DNA from: Pectobacterium sp. CFBP8739
GTDB taxonomy: Bacteria; Pseudomonadota; Gammaproteobacteria; Enterobacterales; Enterobacteriaceae
NCBI RefSeq assembly: GCF_013449375.1
Contig: NZ_JACDRR010000010.1
Coordinates: 277,907-341,906, forward strand
Reading direction: 5' to 3'
Length of the DNA: 64,000 nucleotides
In this document: piece after piece, positions 19,421-31,283 of the stretch
How the letters are laid out: each line of letters opens with the position of its first letter
Position numbering within the stretch: the stretch's first letter is position 1
The notes under the pieces: generated by a model
The model's input: only the letters and a program-made list of their open reading frames with translations
Database searches by the model: none
Told to the model about the DNA's origin: nothing
Translations under genes and position numbers: made by a program

Positions 19421-19996
19421 TTACGGCAGGGGTTTTTCCTTATCCAACGCCAGGTTCAACAGCAGGACATTAACCACTGGCTGCCCAATGAACGCAGGCT
19501 TACTGGTTTCGGTAAAGCGATCGATCAACTGCTGTACCCGCTGGAGCGACATTCCTCTGGCCTGCGCGATGTGCAGCGCCTGATAGCGTGCGGCTTCTGG
19601 GGATATTTGCGGATCCAGTCCGCTGCCGGATGCCGTTAACAGTTCAGCGGGCACCGGTTGCTGATTGCCAACCAACTGATGCCAATAAGCGGCACGTTCA
19701 CCGATCAGTTTATCCAGCGCTGGATTGCTGGCGGCCAGATTGCTACCGCCGGACGCCAATGCGTTATAAGGCGCATCTGACGTTGCGGAAGGACGTCCCT
19801 GAAAATAGCCTGCATGACTGAATGACTGCCCGATCAGGGATGAACCGACGACGGTATTCTCACGATAAATCAGCGATCCGTTTGCCTGTGTCGGGAGCAG
19901 CCACTGTGCCAACACCGTTGTCAATAGCGGGTAGGCCAGACCGGTAACCAGCAACAATAATAAGAATAAAAACAAAGAGGAACGTAAATAGCGCAT
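19421..19996 (-). CDS. kdpC: KdpC, potassium-transporting ATPase subunit C
   Basis: KdpC is the single-span accessory subunit of the Kdp potassium pump and increases ATP affinity of KdpB in the complex. The 191 residues begin with one N-terminal membrane helix (about 7-30) followed by a periplasmic domain. The motif VVGSSLIGQSF and the later SGSGLDPQISPEAA block are diagnostic of KdpC. It follows kdpB by 19 bases in the leftward kdpFABC operon. Confidence 0.97.
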   Translation of the reverse strand: MRYLRSSLFLFLLLLLVTGLAYPLLTTVLAQWLLPTQANGSLIYRENTVVGSSLIGQSFSHAGYFQGRPSATSDAPYNALASGGSNLAASNPALDKLIGERAAYWHQLVGNQQPVPAELLTASGSGLDPQISPEAARYQALHIAQARGMSLQRVQQLIDRFTETSKPAFIGQPVVNVLLLNLALDKEKPLP

Positions 19997-20015
19997 AGCG
20001 TATACCCGTCAGTCC

Positions 20016-22160
20016 TTAAGCCAGATTCAGCCCAGTCAGCAACATATCAATCAGCTTGATACCGAGGAACGGCACCAGCAGCCCGCCAAGACCATAAATC
20101 CACAGATTGCGGCTTAACTGCGCCGCGGCGCTCATGGGGCGATAGCGAATCCCTTTGAGCGCCAGTGGGATCAGAAACACAATAATCAGCGCATTGAAGA
20201 TCACCGCCGACAACATGGCCGAGGTGGGGGAGTGCAACTGCATCACGTTGAGCACATTGAGCTGCGGATAGGTGGCAGCAAAAGCCGCTGGGATAATGGC
20301 GAAATACTTCGCTACGTCGTTGGCGATACTGAACGTCGTCAGCGAACCGCGTGTCATCAGCATCTGCTTACCGATGTGCACGACTTCGATCAGCTTGGTT
20401 GGATTGGAGTCCAAATCAACCATGTTGCCTGCTTCCTTTGCTGCCTGCGTGCCGGAGTTCATAGCAACCGCCACATCGGCCTGCGCCAGCGCGGGAGCAT
20501 CGTTCGTGCCGTCGCCGGTCATTGCCACCAGTCGCCCCTCGGTCTGATATTGGCGAATCAGCGCTAGCTTGGTTTCCGGTGTGGCCTCCGCCAGAAAATC
20601 ATCGACGCCAGCTTCTGCGGCAATCGCCGCTGCCGTGAGCGGGTTGTCGCCGGTGATCATTACGGTTTTGATCCCCATACTGCGCAACTCGGCAAAGCGT
20701 TCTTTGATACCGCTTTTCACGATATCTTTCAGCTCCACCACGCCAAGCACGCGCTTGCCTTCTGCAACGACCAGCGGCGTCCCTCCGCTGCGTGCGACGT
20801 TGGAGACCGCTTCTTCAACCTGATGCGGAAAATCACCGTTGTTCGCTTCAATGTAGCGGCGCAGGGCATCGACGGCACCTTTACGGATGGTGCGCTGACC
20901 AACATTGACGCCGCTCATACGTGTCTGGGCCGTAAAGGGGACAAAAGTCGCATCCAGCGAGCTGAGATCCTGATCTGTCAGATTAAAGCGCTGTTTCGCC
21001 AGCACCACGATGCTGCGGCCTTCAGGCGTTTCATCGGCTAAGGAGGCAAGACGCGCGGCGTCAGCCAGCGCCTGTTCGGTCACACCTGGTGCGGGCAGGA
21101 AAGCCGAAGCCTGACGGTTGCCCAGCGTAATGGTGCCGGTTTTATCCAGCAGCAAGACGTCAATATCGCCCGCCGCTTCGACGGCACGCCCGCTGGTGGC
21201 AATTACATTAGCGCCCAGCATCCGGCTCATTCCAGCCACGCCGATAGCCGATAGCAGGCCGCCGATGGTGGTGGGGATCAGGCAGACGAGCAGGGCGACC
21301 AGTACGGTTACGCCGACGACATCGCCGTTGTGATTCGCCTGTACGCCGAACCAGGAGTACGGGTAGAGCGTGGCCGTGACCAGCAAGAAAATCAGTGTCA
21401 GCTCAATCAGCAGAATGGTCAGCGCGATCTCGTTCGGCGTTTTCCGGCGCTGCGCCCCTTCTACCATGGCAATCATCCGATCGAGGAAGGTTTCGCCGGG
21501 ATTGACGCTACACTGAATCACCAGCCAGTCGGACAGCACGCGCGTACCGCCGGTGACGGAGGCGAAATCGCCGCCGGACTCACGGATTACTGGTGCGGAC
21601 TCCCCGGTGATGGCGCTTTCATCGACGGATGCGCCGCCTTCCAGCACCTCGCCGTCGCACGGAATGGTCTCGCCCGCGCTCACCAGCACAATATCGCCTT
21701 TACGCAGGCTATCAGCCGGAACGGATTCCGAACTGGCATCGTGATGCGGCGCAGAAAGTTTGTTAGCCCAACTGGTTTTTTTGACGCCTTTCAGCGCGTT
21801 TGCCTGCGCTTTGCTACGACCTTCCGCCAGCGCTTCGGCCATATTGGCGAACAGGACGGTAAACCACAGCCAGAGTGAGACCAGCCCAGTAAACATGGTG
21901 TTCCCTTCTGTTTTACCGGCCAGAATAGCCAGCCAGACGAGGGTGGTCAGCATACTGCCGAGATACACCACAAACATGACTGGGTTGCGCCACTGCACGC
22001 GCGGATCGAGTTTCTTCAGCACATCTTTCAGCGCCGAGCGGATTAACGCTCTGTCAAACAGCGTTTGCGGTTTACGTTTGCCAACGTGGCGGGAAGCCTC
22101 GTTCTGCTGGGCAGAGGTCGGTTCCTGTGTTTCCTGATGATTCATCGTGTGACGAGTCAT
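20016..22160 (-). CDS. kdpB: KdpB, potassium-transporting P-type ATPase catalytic subunit
   Basis: KdpB hydrolyses ATP to power potassium uptake through KdpA. The 714-residue protein has the P-type landmarks TGES (actuator), DKTGT with the phosphorylated aspartate near residue 339, [12 protein letters not shown] in the phosphorylation domain, and about seven membrane helices. The ATG at 22160 has a GGAG ribosome site. The resulting product has a polar N-terminal extension of about 30 residues compared with E. coli KdpB (682), containing many Gln, Glu and Lys residues. It lies 15 bases after kdpA. Confidence 0.97.
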   Translation of the reverse strand: MTRHTMNHQETQEPTSAQQNEASRHVGKRKPQTLFDRALIRSALKDVLKKLDPRVQWRNPVMFVVYLGSMLTTLVWLAILAGKTEGNTMFTGLVSLWLWFTVLFANMAEALAEGRSKAQANALKGVKKTSWANKLSAPHHDASSESVPADSLRKGDIVLVSAGETIPCDGEVLEGGASVDESAITGESAPVIRESGGDFASVTGGTRVLSDWLVIQCSVNPGETFLDRMIAMVEGAQRRKTPNEIALTILLIELTLIFLLVTATLYPYSWFGVQANHNGDVVGVTVLVALLVCLIPTTIGGLLSAIGVAGMSRMLGANVIATSGRAVEAAGDIDVLLLDKTGTITLGNRQASAFLPAPGVTEQALADAARLASLADETPEGRSIVVLAKQRFNLTDQDLSSLDATFVPFTAQTRMSGVNVGQRTIRKGAVDALRRYIEANNGDFPHQVEEAVSNVARSGGTPLVVAEGKRVLGVVELKDIVKSGIKERFAELRSMGIKTVMITGDNPLTAAAIAAEAGVDDFLAEATPETKLALIRQYQTEGRLVAMTGDGTNDAPALAQADVAVAMNSGTQAAKEAGNMVDLDSNPTKLIEVVHIGKQMLMTRGSLTTFSIANDVAKYFAIIPAAFAATYPQLNVLNVMQLHSPTSAMLSAVIFNALIIVFLIPLALKGIRYRPMSAAAQLSRNLWIYGLGGLLVPFLGIKLIDMLLTGLNLA

Positions 22161-22175
22161 AAAAAGTCTCCAGCC

Positions 22176-23864
22176 TTAGTGAGTCAGGCCGAACGGTAAA
22201 TGTTCAGCGACTGGCCCTAACGCCAGTGCAGGGATAAACGTCAGTGCGCCAATCAGCAGAACAATGGCGATGAGCATGCCGATAAACAGTGGACTGCGAG
22301 TGGACAGTGAGCCTTTGCTTTCTGGCTGGCACTTTTTCACGACCAGCGAACCGGCGATAGCCAGTACGGGTACCATGACGGCAACGCGGCCCAGTAGCAT
22401 GGTGACAGCGAGCAGAACGTTATAGAACGGCGTGTTGACGCTCAGGCCAGCAAACGCGCTGCCGTTGTTGTTCGCGGCGGAGGAGAAGGCATAGAGCACT
22501 TCGCTAAAACCGTGTGCGCCGGGGTTCAGAATGCCACTACGTCCTGCTTCCGTACTCAGTGCCAGCGCCGTGCCGAGCAGCACTAATGCAGGAGGAATCA
22601 GAATCGCCAGTGCCGTCATCTTCATTTCATAGACTTCGATCTTTTTGCCCAGGTATTCCGGCGAGCGACCAATCATCAGGCCGGCAATAAAGACGGTCAG
22701 AAGCACGAACAGCAGCATGCCGTACAGGCCAGATCCGACACCGCCGAACACCACTTCACCTATCTGCATCAACCACATGGGAACCATGCCGCCAAGTGCG
22801 GTGAAAGAGTCGTGCATCGCATTCACCGAACCCGTCGAAGTCGCGGTGGTGACCACCGCATACAGGCTGGACGTCAACACGCCAAAACGCGTCTCTTTAC
22901 CTTCTAGGTTTGCGGCGCTGTCCGCGCCTAATGCCAGCAGATGCGGGTTACCGGTGACTTCCATTTTCATCACCACGGCTGCGGCGACGATAAAGATCAG
23001 CGCCATGGCCCACAGCAGTGCATGGCCCTGACGCTTGTCACTGACGGATTTACCAAAGGCGAAGCACATCGCAGTAGGAATCAACAAGATCGCCAGCATT
23101 TGCACGATGTTGCTCAGCGCGGTCGGGTTTTCAAACGGATGCGAGGCGTTGGCGCCAAAGAAACCGCCGCCGTTGGTGCCGAGCAGTTTAATGGCTTCCT
23201 GTGAAGCAACAGGCCCCATCGGCAGCGTTTGGGCTGCGCCATCCAGCGTGGTCACATGCTGATAAGGCAGCAGGTTCTGCAACACGCCCTGACTGACAAA
23301 AAACAGCGCCAGCAGCAGGGACAGCGGCAGCAGCACATACAGCGTGATACGAAACAGATCGAGCCACGCGTTGCCCAGCGTGTCGACACCGCGACGGGAG
23401 AAGGCGCGGATTAACGCGAAAGCGACGGCAATGCCGCTGGCGGCGGACAGGAAGTTTTGTACCGTCAGGCCAGCCATCTGGCTCAGGTAGCTCAGCGTGT
23501 TTTCACCGCTGTAAGCCTGCCAGTTGGTGTTAGTAACAAAACTGATTGCCGTGTTCAACGCCAAATGCCACGACAGCCCCGGCATATTTTCTGGGTTAAG
23601 CGGCAGCGCCCCCTGCGCCATTAACAGGATAAACAAGACGACAATGCCGATCAGGTTAAGCGTCAGAATCGCCGCCGCATATTGTTGCCAGCGCATCTCC
23701 GACGTATCGAAAGCGAGAAGGCGCGCGGTTCTCGCCTCAAACTGTTGCAGGAGCGCACCCGTTTCGCCCTCAATCAGACGGGTTAGTCCGCTGCCCAGTG
23801 GCTGAGCGACGATCAACACGGTGAGCAGCAGACCCAAGATCAGTAGAAAAGCGTCAGCGGCCAT
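22176..23864 (-). CDS. kdpA: KdpA, potassium-binding channel-like subunit
   Basis: KdpA forms the selectivity filter and pathway for potassium in the Kdp pump. The 562 residues (E. coli 557) contain about ten membrane helices and the repeated filter segments, including [38 protein letters not shown] and [14 protein letters not shown]. The chosen ATG overlaps the stop of kdpF by one base (TGATG), giving translational coupling; a TTG one codon upstream is less likely. It is the second gene of kdpFABC. Confidence 0.97.
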   Translation of the reverse strand: MAADAFLLILGLLLTVLIVAQPLGSGLTRLIEGETGALLQQFEARTARLLAFDTSEMRWQQYAAAILTLNLIGIVVLFILLMAQGALPLNPENMPGLSWHLALNTAISFVTNTNWQAYSGENTLSYLSQMAGLTVQNFLSAASGIAVAFALIRAFSRRGVDTLGNAWLDLFRITLYVLLPLSLLLALFFVSQGVLQNLLPYQHVTTLDGAAQTLPMGPVASQEAIKLLGTNGGGFFGANASHPFENPTALSNIVQMLAILLIPTAMCFAFGKSVSDKRQGHALLWAMALIFIVAAAVVMKMEVTGNPHLLALGADSAANLEGKETRFGVLTSSLYAVVTTATSTGSVNAMHDSFTALGGMVPMWLMQIGEVVFGGVGSGLYGMLLFVLLTVFIAGLMIGRSPEYLGKKIEVYEMKMTALAILIPPALVLLGTALALSTEAGRSGILNPGAHGFSEVLYAFSSAANNNGSAFAGLSVNTPFYNVLLAVTMLLGRVAVMVPVLAIAGSLVVKKCQPESKGSLSTRSPLFIGMLIAIVLLIGALTFIPALALGPVAEHLPFGLTH

Positions 23865-23953
23865 CAAAATTCCTCCGCCTTCAACAAGGCATAAATCAGA
23901 TAGACCAGTAACAGCAGCACGAGCAGGCCGCCTAAGACGATGCTAAGCGTCAC
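23864..23953 (-). CDS. kdpF: KdpF, small stabilising subunit of the Kdp pump
   Basis: A 29-codon frame starts at GTG (23953) behind a GGAGGT ribosome site and ends in a TGA overlapping the kdpA ATG. The product ([20 protein letters not shown], then ALLKAEEF) is a single membrane helix of exactly the E. coli KdpF length, with the same Y-L-V/I-Y-A-L and A-E-x-F ending. KdpF is known as a lipid-like stabiliser of KdpABC. Confidence 0.93.
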   Translation of the reverse strand: MTLSIVLGGLLVLLLLVYLIYALLKAEEF

Positions 23954-24377
23954 AACACACCTCCAGAACAGAATAGACAGCGTCAGGGTAGGAAAACGCA
24001 GGAAAAGAAGGTGCAAATTTCCCGTCTACGGGCGTAAAAAAAGTATAAAAATGGGCTGAAAAGTAGACTGTAGGAGAGAGTAATGGCGCTGCGGTGCCAA
24101 CAGCATCGTCTGCGGCGAACTGGTGGTGTTAAGAGGAGGGGATAAATTGATCCAATCTAAAAACCATAAATTAACTAATGGTAGGTTTGTTTTTAACGTT
24201 GTTGTAACTTAATGACGTAGTGACGAAAAAAGTTGGCGATTATTTCATCCTTTACTGGTCAGATGAGTAGTAAACTTTCAGAAAAGGCGATAAAATTTTA
24301 ACCAATATCACAGTTCTTATTTTATCGTTATGAAGAGCGTTGCTGAATCAGGGCGCTTACCCCAGAGGAGGATCGTT
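23954..24377. promoter_or_regulatory. kdpF-ybfA divergent intergenic region
   Basis: About 420 bases separate the divergent kdp operon and ybfA. Besides the KdpE box the interval is AT-rich, especially 24140-24330, and contains the promoters of both transcripts. No other frame or repeat stands out. Confidence 0.5.
24034..24052 (-). promoter_or_regulatory. KdpE-binding box upstream of kdpFABC
   Basis: Read on the kdp strand the site is ATTTTTATACTTTTTTTAC, followed by GCCCG. It is nearly the same as the T-rich KdpE operator of the E. coli kdp promoter (TTTTTATAC then TTTTTTTACA). It lies about 80 bases upstream of kdpF, the expected place for an activator site. Confidence 0.8.
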
Positions 24378-24584
24378 ATGTCGCTTTATACTACTTATCC
24401 CTTGCACCGTATTCTCCTGCGTCGCGCCGCCGTGGTTGCCATCGGCGTGCTGGCGTTACCGGTGATGCTGTTTCGCCGTGATCGGGCGCGTTTTTACAGC
24501 TATTTACACCGTGTCTGGCTGAAAACCAGCGATAAACCAGTATGGATGGCGCAGTCCGAAGCGGCTGCTTGCGATTTTTATTAA
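24378..24584 (+). CDS. ybfA: YbfA, small membrane-associated protein of unknown function
   Basis: The 68-residue product corresponds to E. coli YbfA, also 68 residues and placed upstream of kdp. It has one hydrophobic stretch (about 11-32) followed by a strongly conserved basic tail ([13 protein letters not shown] and TSDKPVWM). AGAGGAGG precedes the ATG at 24378; an in-frame ATG 16 codons upstream has no matching ribosome site or family similarity. Function is not known. Confidence 0.9.
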   Translation: MSLYTTYPLHRILLRRAAVVAIGVLALPVMLFRRDRARFYSYLHRVWLKTSDKPVWMAQSEAAACDFY

Positions 24585-24603
24585 GGCCTGCGTATAAGGT
24601 CTC

Positions 24604-24652
24604 TCGTGTTTATCTGCTGTATCCTTTAAACGGGAATGGCAGATAAACACGA
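24604..24652 (+). terminator. long stem-loop downstream of ybfA
   Basis: A perfect 14-bp inverted repeat (TCGTGTTTATCTGC / GCAGATAAACACGA) with a 21-nt loop begins 20 bases after the ybfA stop. No T-run follows. It may end or protect the ybfA transcript. Confidence 0.5.
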
Positions 24653-24874
24653 AACATGAACCGACGAAGGATCGGTTTAAATATGTTTTGACGAGATTTA
24701 CTCATTTTCCTTCCTGCCTGTTCTGCCGTTATTTCTCCCCAATCTCATGATTTATTACTTTATTTTTCGCTGTGACTGCATAGAGTCGTGGAGAAATCCG
24801 CTATGCTGATCAGAGGGTTTGCAGAATGCCAAATGCGTATGCCGCTTGAAATATGACGGGTATAAGGATAAATC

Positions 24875-25834
24875 ATGACGCTCGAACTCATCCCTGTTGG
24901 TATCAGCGCCTGTCTGCTCGGTAATCCCGTGCGGTTTGATGGCGGGCACAAACGTCTGACGTTTGCTGTTGAACAACTGACGCCTTATTTTCGCTTTGAA
25001 CCGGTCTGCCCGGAAATGGCGATTGGTTTACCCGTGCCGCGTCCGGCGCTCAGACTGGTGCGAGAAGGGGAAAGTCACATTACGCTGCGTGCCAGCAATG
25101 GCTCGCCGCTGGATGTCACCCAGCAGATGACGGGGTTTTCCTCTGACAAAGTCAGCCAGCTTCAGCACTTATGCGGTTATATTGTCTGCGCAAAATCGCC
25201 AAGCTGCGGTATGGAGCGCGTGAAGGTTTACGATGAAGGGCAAAAGAATGCGCGTAAAAGTGGTATCGGCCTGTTTACGCAGGAGCTGATGCGGCAAATG
25301 CCTTGGCTACCGGTTGAGGAAGATGGACGCTTGCACGATCCTGGCTTGCGGGAAAATTTCATTGAGCGCGTTTATGCGTTACACGAACTGAATCAGCTAT
25401 GGCAAAACGGCCTGAGCCGCGGCGCGCTCATTGCCTTTCATAGCCGCTATAAATTACTGCTGCTGGCGCATTCCCAGCCGGAATACCGCGAGCTGGGGCC
25501 GTTTGTTGCGGGAATTGATAAATGGGAATCACTGGAAGATTACATTATTGAATACCGGAAACGGCTCATGAAGCTGCTATCGACGCCTGCAACGCGGCGC
25601 AATCACACTAATGTGCTGATGCACGTGCAGGGCTATTTCCGGCGTCAGCTTAATTCTCAGCAGCGGCAAGAACTGGCGCAGCTCATCGATCGCTATCGGC
25701 AAGGTTTGCAGCCGCTATTGGCACCTATCACGCTGCTGAAACATTACATGGCGGAATACCCTGATGCGTACCTGGCTCAGCAGCGTTACTTTGAGCCGTA
25801 CCCAGAGGCATTGCGCCTGCGTTACGGACACTAG
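24875..25834 (+). CDS. ybgA: YbgA-like protein with fused DUF523 and DUF1722 domains
   Basis: The 319-residue protein joins two domains of unknown function. The N-terminal half (about 1-150) is DUF523, with conserved cysteines in GISACLLGNPVRFDGG, PVCPEMAIGLPVPRP and SPSCG, suggestive of a metal or Fe-S site. The C-terminal half (about 160-319) is DUF1722, the part equivalent to E. coli YbgA (169 residues). It lies directly upstream of phrB, as ybgA does in E. coli, and probably forms one transcript with it. AAGGA precedes the ATG. Function is not established. Confidence 0.9.
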   Translation: MTLELIPVGISACLLGNPVRFDGGHKRLTFAVEQLTPYFRFEPVCPEMAIGLPVPRPALRLVREGESHITLRASNGSPLDVTQQMTGFSSDKVSQLQHLCGYIVCAKSPSCGMERVKVYDEGQKNARKSGIGLFTQELMRQMPWLPVEEDGRLHDPGLRENFIERVYALHELNQLWQNGLSRGALIAFHSRYKLLLLAHSQPEYRELGPFVAGIDKWESLEDYIIEYRKRLMKLLSTPATRRNHTNVLMHVQGYFRRQLNSQQRQELAQLIDRYRQGLQPLLAPITLLKHYMAEYPDAYLAQQRYFEPYPEALRLRYGH

Positions 25835-25855
25835 TTTGACTGCCCGAGGAGTTTC

Positions 25856-27341
<1,486 letters not shown>

Positions 27342-27349
<8 letters not shown>

Positions 27350-28085
27350 TGTGGAACTGGAAAGCATTATTAACGAGAAACTGAACACGGCGACGTTTCA
27401 GGACTATGCGCCGAACGGTTTGCAGGTTGAAGGGCGTGCAGAAGTAAAACGGATTGTGACAGGCGTAACGGCTTCACAGGCGCTGCTGGATGCGGCGGTA
27501 GAAAAGCAAGCTGATGCTATTTTGGTGCACCACGGCTACTTCTGGAAAAACGAACCGCAGATTGTCTGTGGTATGAAGCGCAACCGTCTGAAAACGCTGT
27601 TGCTCAATGATATCAATCTGTACGGCTATCACCTGCCGCTGGATGCACACCCTGAACTGGGGAATAACGCCCAACTGGCGGCACTGCTGGAGATTCAGGT
27701 GCAGGGAGCGATTGAGCCGCTGGTACCGTATGGCGCGCTAGCGCAACCCATGACGGCGGATGCCTTTTGCCGTCGTGTAGAAAAACGTCTGGGGCGTACC
27801 GTGCTGCATTGTGGGGATAATGCACCGCAACAGATACAGCGCGTGGCTTGGTGTACCGGCGGTGGGCAGGGTTTTATTGAACAGGCGGCCCGATTTGGTG
27901 TTGATGCTTTTATTACCGGAGAAGTGTCTGAGCAAACCATCCACATCGCGCGCGAGATGGGGTTACACTTTTTCGCTGCTGGGCACCATGCGACCGAGCG
28001 CGGCGGCATTCGGGCGTTGGGCGAATGGCTGGCGGTACAACACGGTTTTGATGTGACATTTATTGATATTCCTAACCCTGCATGA
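27342..28085 (+). CDS. ybgI: YbgI, NIF3/DUF34-family metal-binding protein
   Basis: The 247-residue product is the same length as E. coli YbgI, which forms a toroidal hexamer with a dinuclear metal site. It is often annotated GTP cyclohydrolase 1 type 2, though the true role is unsettled. Conserved metal-binding stretches are HHGYFWKNE, GYHLPLDAHPELGNN and, near the end, GHHATERGG. The ATG overlaps the phrB stop by 8 bases, which argues for coupling; I rejected a start 33 codons upstream inside phrB. The E. coli dtpD gene that sits between phr and ybgI is absent. Confidence 0.95.
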
Positions 28086-28241
28086 TGGGTTGAAAGTCTC
28101 TGTATCGCACAGGAATGATGCCGTATTTGTTATGTTGGCATCGTTGTTGCTTAGCTGTTGGGAAAGAAATTTATCGGTAAGACGCGCTAATCATTTGGCC
28201 ATGTTCGCCATCACGGATAAAACGCGATTCAGGAGGAAAGA

Positions 28242-28898
28242 TTGCAACGAGCACGATGTTATCTTCTGGGCGAGAGAGCGGTCGTTCTGGAACTGGAACC
28301 ACCCATGTCGCTGGAGAGCCAGCAGCGGATATGGGGGCTTGCCGAGCGCCTGAACCACCATGAAGACGTGCTGGAAGCGATTCCGGGCATGAACAACCTG
28401 ACCGTGTTACTGGCGAATCCGCAGCAGGTGGCGCTGAATGCGATTGAACGCTTGCAGCGCTGGTGGGAAGAGAGTGAGTCTCTGGCTTTTGAGCCACGTG
28501 ATATCGACATTCCTGTTATCTATGGCGGAGACGCTGGGCCGGATCTGGCTGAAGTGGCCGCTCACAGTGGTCTCAGCGAGCGTCAGTCTGTGGAAGCGCA
28601 TGCGTCTGCGCAGTATGTCGTCTACTTTTTGGGCTTTCAGCCCGGTTTTGCCTACCTCGGTGGGTTAAATGAGAAATTGCATATGCCGCGTCGCGCCGAA
28701 CCACGCCTGCGCGTGCCAGCCGGGTCGGTTGGGATTGGGGGGGCGCAGACAGGGATTTATCCGCTGGCGACACCGGGCGGCTGGCAACTGATTGGTTGCA
28801 CTTCGCTGAAATTGTTTAATCCACAAACGATGCCGCCCACGCTGCTGCGCCCTGGCGATAACGTTCGGTTTCTGCCACAGAAGGAGGGCGTATGCTGA
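28242..28898 (+). CDS. pxpB: 5-oxoprolinase subunit B
   Basis: PxpB with PxpA and PxpC forms an ATP-dependent 5-oxoprolinase that opens pyroglutamate to glutamate. The 218 residues match E. coli YbgJ exactly in length, beginning [21 protein letters not shown]. The start codon is TTG at 28242 with an excellent AGGAGGAAAG ribosome site. It is a cyclophilin-like carboxyltransferase domain; the blocks [23 protein letters not shown] and [19 protein letters not shown] are diagnostic. It overlaps pxpC by 7 bases. Confidence 0.96.
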   Translation: MQRARCYLLGERAVVLELEPPMSLESQQRIWGLAERLNHHEDVLEAIPGMNNLTVLLANPQQVALNAIERLQRWWEESESLAFEPRDIDIPVIYGGDAGPDLAEVAAHSGLSERQSVEAHASAQYVVYFLGFQPGFAYLGGLNEKLHMPRRAEPRLRVPAGSVGIGGAQTGIYPLATPGGWQLIGCTSLKLFNPQTMPPTLLRPGDNVRFLPQKEGVC

Positions 28899-29836
28899 AA
28901 GTTATCCATGCCGGATTGCATACGTCGGTGCAGGACGGTGGCCGTGTCGGCTTTCGCCGTTTGGGCATCAGCCAGTCAGGCGCACTCGATCTGCCCGCTC
29001 TGACGATGGCTAACCTGCTGGTGGGCAACGCAGAGAATGCGGCCGCGCTGGAAATTACGCTGGGCAAGTTTACCGCAACATTCACTACCGCCTGCTGGAT
29101 GGCGCTGACCGGTGCAGACTGTCATGCTGATCTGGATGGTAAACCGCTCTGGACAGGCTGGCGTTTCGCCGTGAAGCCGGGGCAAACGTTAAAAATGCGT
29201 ATGCCGCGTAACGGAATGCGCAGCTATCTGGCCTTGTCCGGCGGGGTGGATGTGCCGGAAGCGCTCGGGTCGCGTAGTACCGATTTGAAAGCGGGTTTTG
29301 GGGGCTTTGCCGGGCGTTTGCTGAGGGATGGCGATGAACTTCCGCTGGGTACGCCGACTCGTGAACTGACACGGGAAGTCGGCATTAAACAGCTGTTGTT
29401 CAGCAACCGCGTGCGGGCATTGCCGGGGCCGGAGTATCAGGAGTTCAGTGAAGAAATGCGGGAGCTGTTCTGGCGCACCTCCTGGCAGTTGAGTCCGCAA
29501 AGTAACCGTATGGGCTACCGTTTGCTGGGCGCTGAGCTACAGCGCTCCGCCTTGTCAGGCAACAAACCGCGCGAACTGCCGTCACATGGGCTGCTGCCGG
29601 GCGTCGTGCAGGTTCCGCATAATGGTCACCCTATCGTACTGCTGGCGGATGCGCAGACAACCGGCGGTTATCCACGTATTGCGACGGTGATCGAGGCGGA
29701 TTTATTCCATCTGGCGCAAATCCGACTCGGTGAACCGATACATTTTATTCACTGCACGCAGGCTCAGGCGCAAAAAGCGGGCGAAGAACAGCGACGTTAC
29801 CTCGAACAACTGGCGTGGAGGCTGCATGATTATTGA
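28892..29836 (+). CDS. pxpC: 5-oxoprolinase subunit C
   Basis: The 314-residue product is the PxpC (YbgK) carboxyltransferase-like subunit of 5-oxoprolinase. The N-terminal [20 protein letters not shown] and the central [21 protein letters not shown] are family marks, followed by [38 protein letters not shown] (around positions 29575-29690). It overlaps pxpB at its start and pxpA at its end, so the three proteins are probably made together. Confidence 0.96.
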   Translation: MLKVIHAGLHTSVQDGGRVGFRRLGISQSGALDLPALTMANLLVGNAENAAALEITLGKFTATFTTACWMALTGADCHADLDGKPLWTGWRFAVKPGQTLKMRMPRNGMRSYLALSGGVDVPEALGSRSTDLKAGFGGFAGRLLRDGDELPLGTPTRELTREVGIKQLLFSNRVRALPGPEYQEFSEEMRELFWRTSWQLSPQSNRMGYRLLGAELQRSALSGNKPRELPSHGLLPGVVQVPHNGHPIVLLADAQTTGGYPRIATVIEADLFHLAQIRLGEPIHFIHCTQAQAQKAGEEQRRYLEQLAWRLHDY

Positions 29837-30563
29837 TCTGAATGCCGATCTGGGCGAGGGAGGAGAGAACGACGAAGCGCTGCTGAAGTTGGTGACCTCT
29901 GCCAATATTGCTTGCGGGTTCCATGCTGGCGACGCACAAACTATGCGTCAGTCAGTGCGTTGGGGAATCGGCTATGGGGTTGCGCTTGGTGCTCACCCGA
30001 GCTTTCCCGATCGTGAAAATTTTGGCCGTAAGGCAATGAATGTGCCTGCGGAAATTGTCTTTGCACAGATGGTGTATCAGCTCGGTGCGCTCAGCGCGAT
30101 TGTCGCTGCCGAAGGGGGCACGCTGTCGCACGTAAAGCCCCACGGTATGCTTTACAATCAAGCTGCATGTGAACCCGCGCTGGCCGATGCGATAGCCAAG
30201 GCGGTGAAGGTCGTCAATCCCGCGTTGCGTCTGGTCGGGCTGGCGGGCAGTGAGCTAATCCGAGCCGGGCAACGGTTGGGGCTGGAAACGCGTCAGGAAG
30301 TGTTTGCCGATCGCTGTTATCTGCCTGACGGATCGCTGGTGCCGCGCACTCAGGCGGGGGCATTGATTAACAGCGATGAACTGGCGCTGGCGCAAACGCT
30401 GGAGATGATTCAACGTCAGCGGGTCAGAGCGATTGACGGTTCCTGGGTGAACGTGCAGGCGGATACCGTGTGTATTCACGGCGATGGACAACACGCGCTG
30501 TTGTTTGCCCGCAAGCTGCGTAACTGTTTTAGCCAGCATCAGATCGCTGTTGCTGCGGCATAA
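29826..30563 (+). CDS. pxpA: 5-oxoprolinase subunit A (LamB/YcsF family)
   Basis: PxpA (YbgL) is the LamB/YcsF-family subunit of 5-oxoprolinase. The 245 residues begin [20 protein letters not shown], then [14 protein letters not shown] and [16 protein letters not shown]. The later [12 protein letters not shown] block is also conserved. The ATG overlaps the pxpC stop by 11 bases and has GGAGG just upstream. In-frame codons before it lie inside pxpC and do not resemble the family. A pcp gene follows, giving a functional link to pyroglutamyl peptides. Confidence 0.96.
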   Translation: MIIDLNADLGEGGENDEALLKLVTSANIACGFHAGDAQTMRQSVRWGIGYGVALGAHPSFPDRENFGRKAMNVPAEIVFAQMVYQLGALSAIVAAEGGTLSHVKPHGMLYNQAACEPALADAIAKAVKVVNPALRLVGLAGSELIRAGQRLGLETRQEVFADRCYLPDGSLVPRTQAGALINSDELALAQTLEMIQRQRVRAIDGSWVNVQADTVCIHGDGQHALLFARKLRNCFSQHQIAVAAA

Positions 30564-30592
30564 TTATTACTTTTTATATGACGGGGAAACCG

Positions 30593-31240
30593 ATGAAAAC
30601 CGTTTTGATCACGGCGTTTGAGCCTTTTGAGGACGAAGCGATTAATCCCTCTTGGGAAGCGGTAAACGTTCTTCATCAGCGGGAAGTTGGCGGTGCACGC
30701 GTAGTGGCCTGTCGTTTATCTTGCGTTTTCGACCTGTCGCTGGAACAGCTTTACCGCGCGATAGCTGAATGGCAGCCGGAAGTAGTGATTGCGGTGGGGC
30801 AGGCGGGCGGGCGTGCTGATATTTCTGTCGAACGTGTGGCGATTAATATTAATGATGCCCGAATCGCGGATAACCGAGGCAACCAGCCGATTGATACGCC
30901 CGTTGTTGAAAAGGGGCCAGCGGCGTATTTCTCGACATTGCCGGTGAAAGCGCTGGTGCAGGCGTTACGTGTGGCGGGGATTCCTGCCTCGGTATCGCAA
31001 ACCGCAGGGACGTTTGTCTGCAACCATGTGATGTACGGGCTTTTACATCATCTGCACCAACAGGGGGATGTGGTGCGTGGCGGGTTCGTTCACATTCCCT
31101 ATTCGCCGGAACAGGCTGCGCGACATCCCGGTGAGCCGAGCATGCCCACGCCGCTAGTCACGGCGGCGCTGGAGGTGATGATCAAGCAGTCGCTGGTGCA
31201 GCAGGTGGATGTCGCGGTGACTGGCGGTGCTCTGCACTAG
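30593..31240 (+). CDS. pcp: pyrrolidone-carboxylate peptidase (pyroglutamyl peptidase I)
   Basis: Pcp removes N-terminal pyroglutamate (5-oxoproline) from peptides. The 215-residue product has the cysteine-peptidase triad Glu80, Cys143 and His167 in their usual contexts ([34 protein letters not shown] and [12 protein letters not shown]). The start at 30593, with GGGGA before it, matches the family N-terminus [12 protein letters not shown]; an ATG five codons upstream is less likely. It is 29 bases after pxpA. E. coli has no pcp here, so this gene is an addition whose product feeds PxpABC. Confidence 0.96.
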   Translation: MKTVLITAFEPFEDEAINPSWEAVNVLHQREVGGARVVACRLSCVFDLSLEQLYRAIAEWQPEVVIAVGQAGGRADISVERVAININDARIADNRGNQPIDTPVVEKGPAAYFSTLPVKALVQALRVAGIPASVSQTAGTFVCNHVMYGLLHHLHQQGDVVRGGFVHIPYSPEQAARHPGEPSMPTPLVTAALEVMIKQSLVQQVDVAVTGGALH

Positions 31241-31283
31241 TGTGGTTAATCGCGCAATACGTATGATTTTCAGGGAGTAAGCT

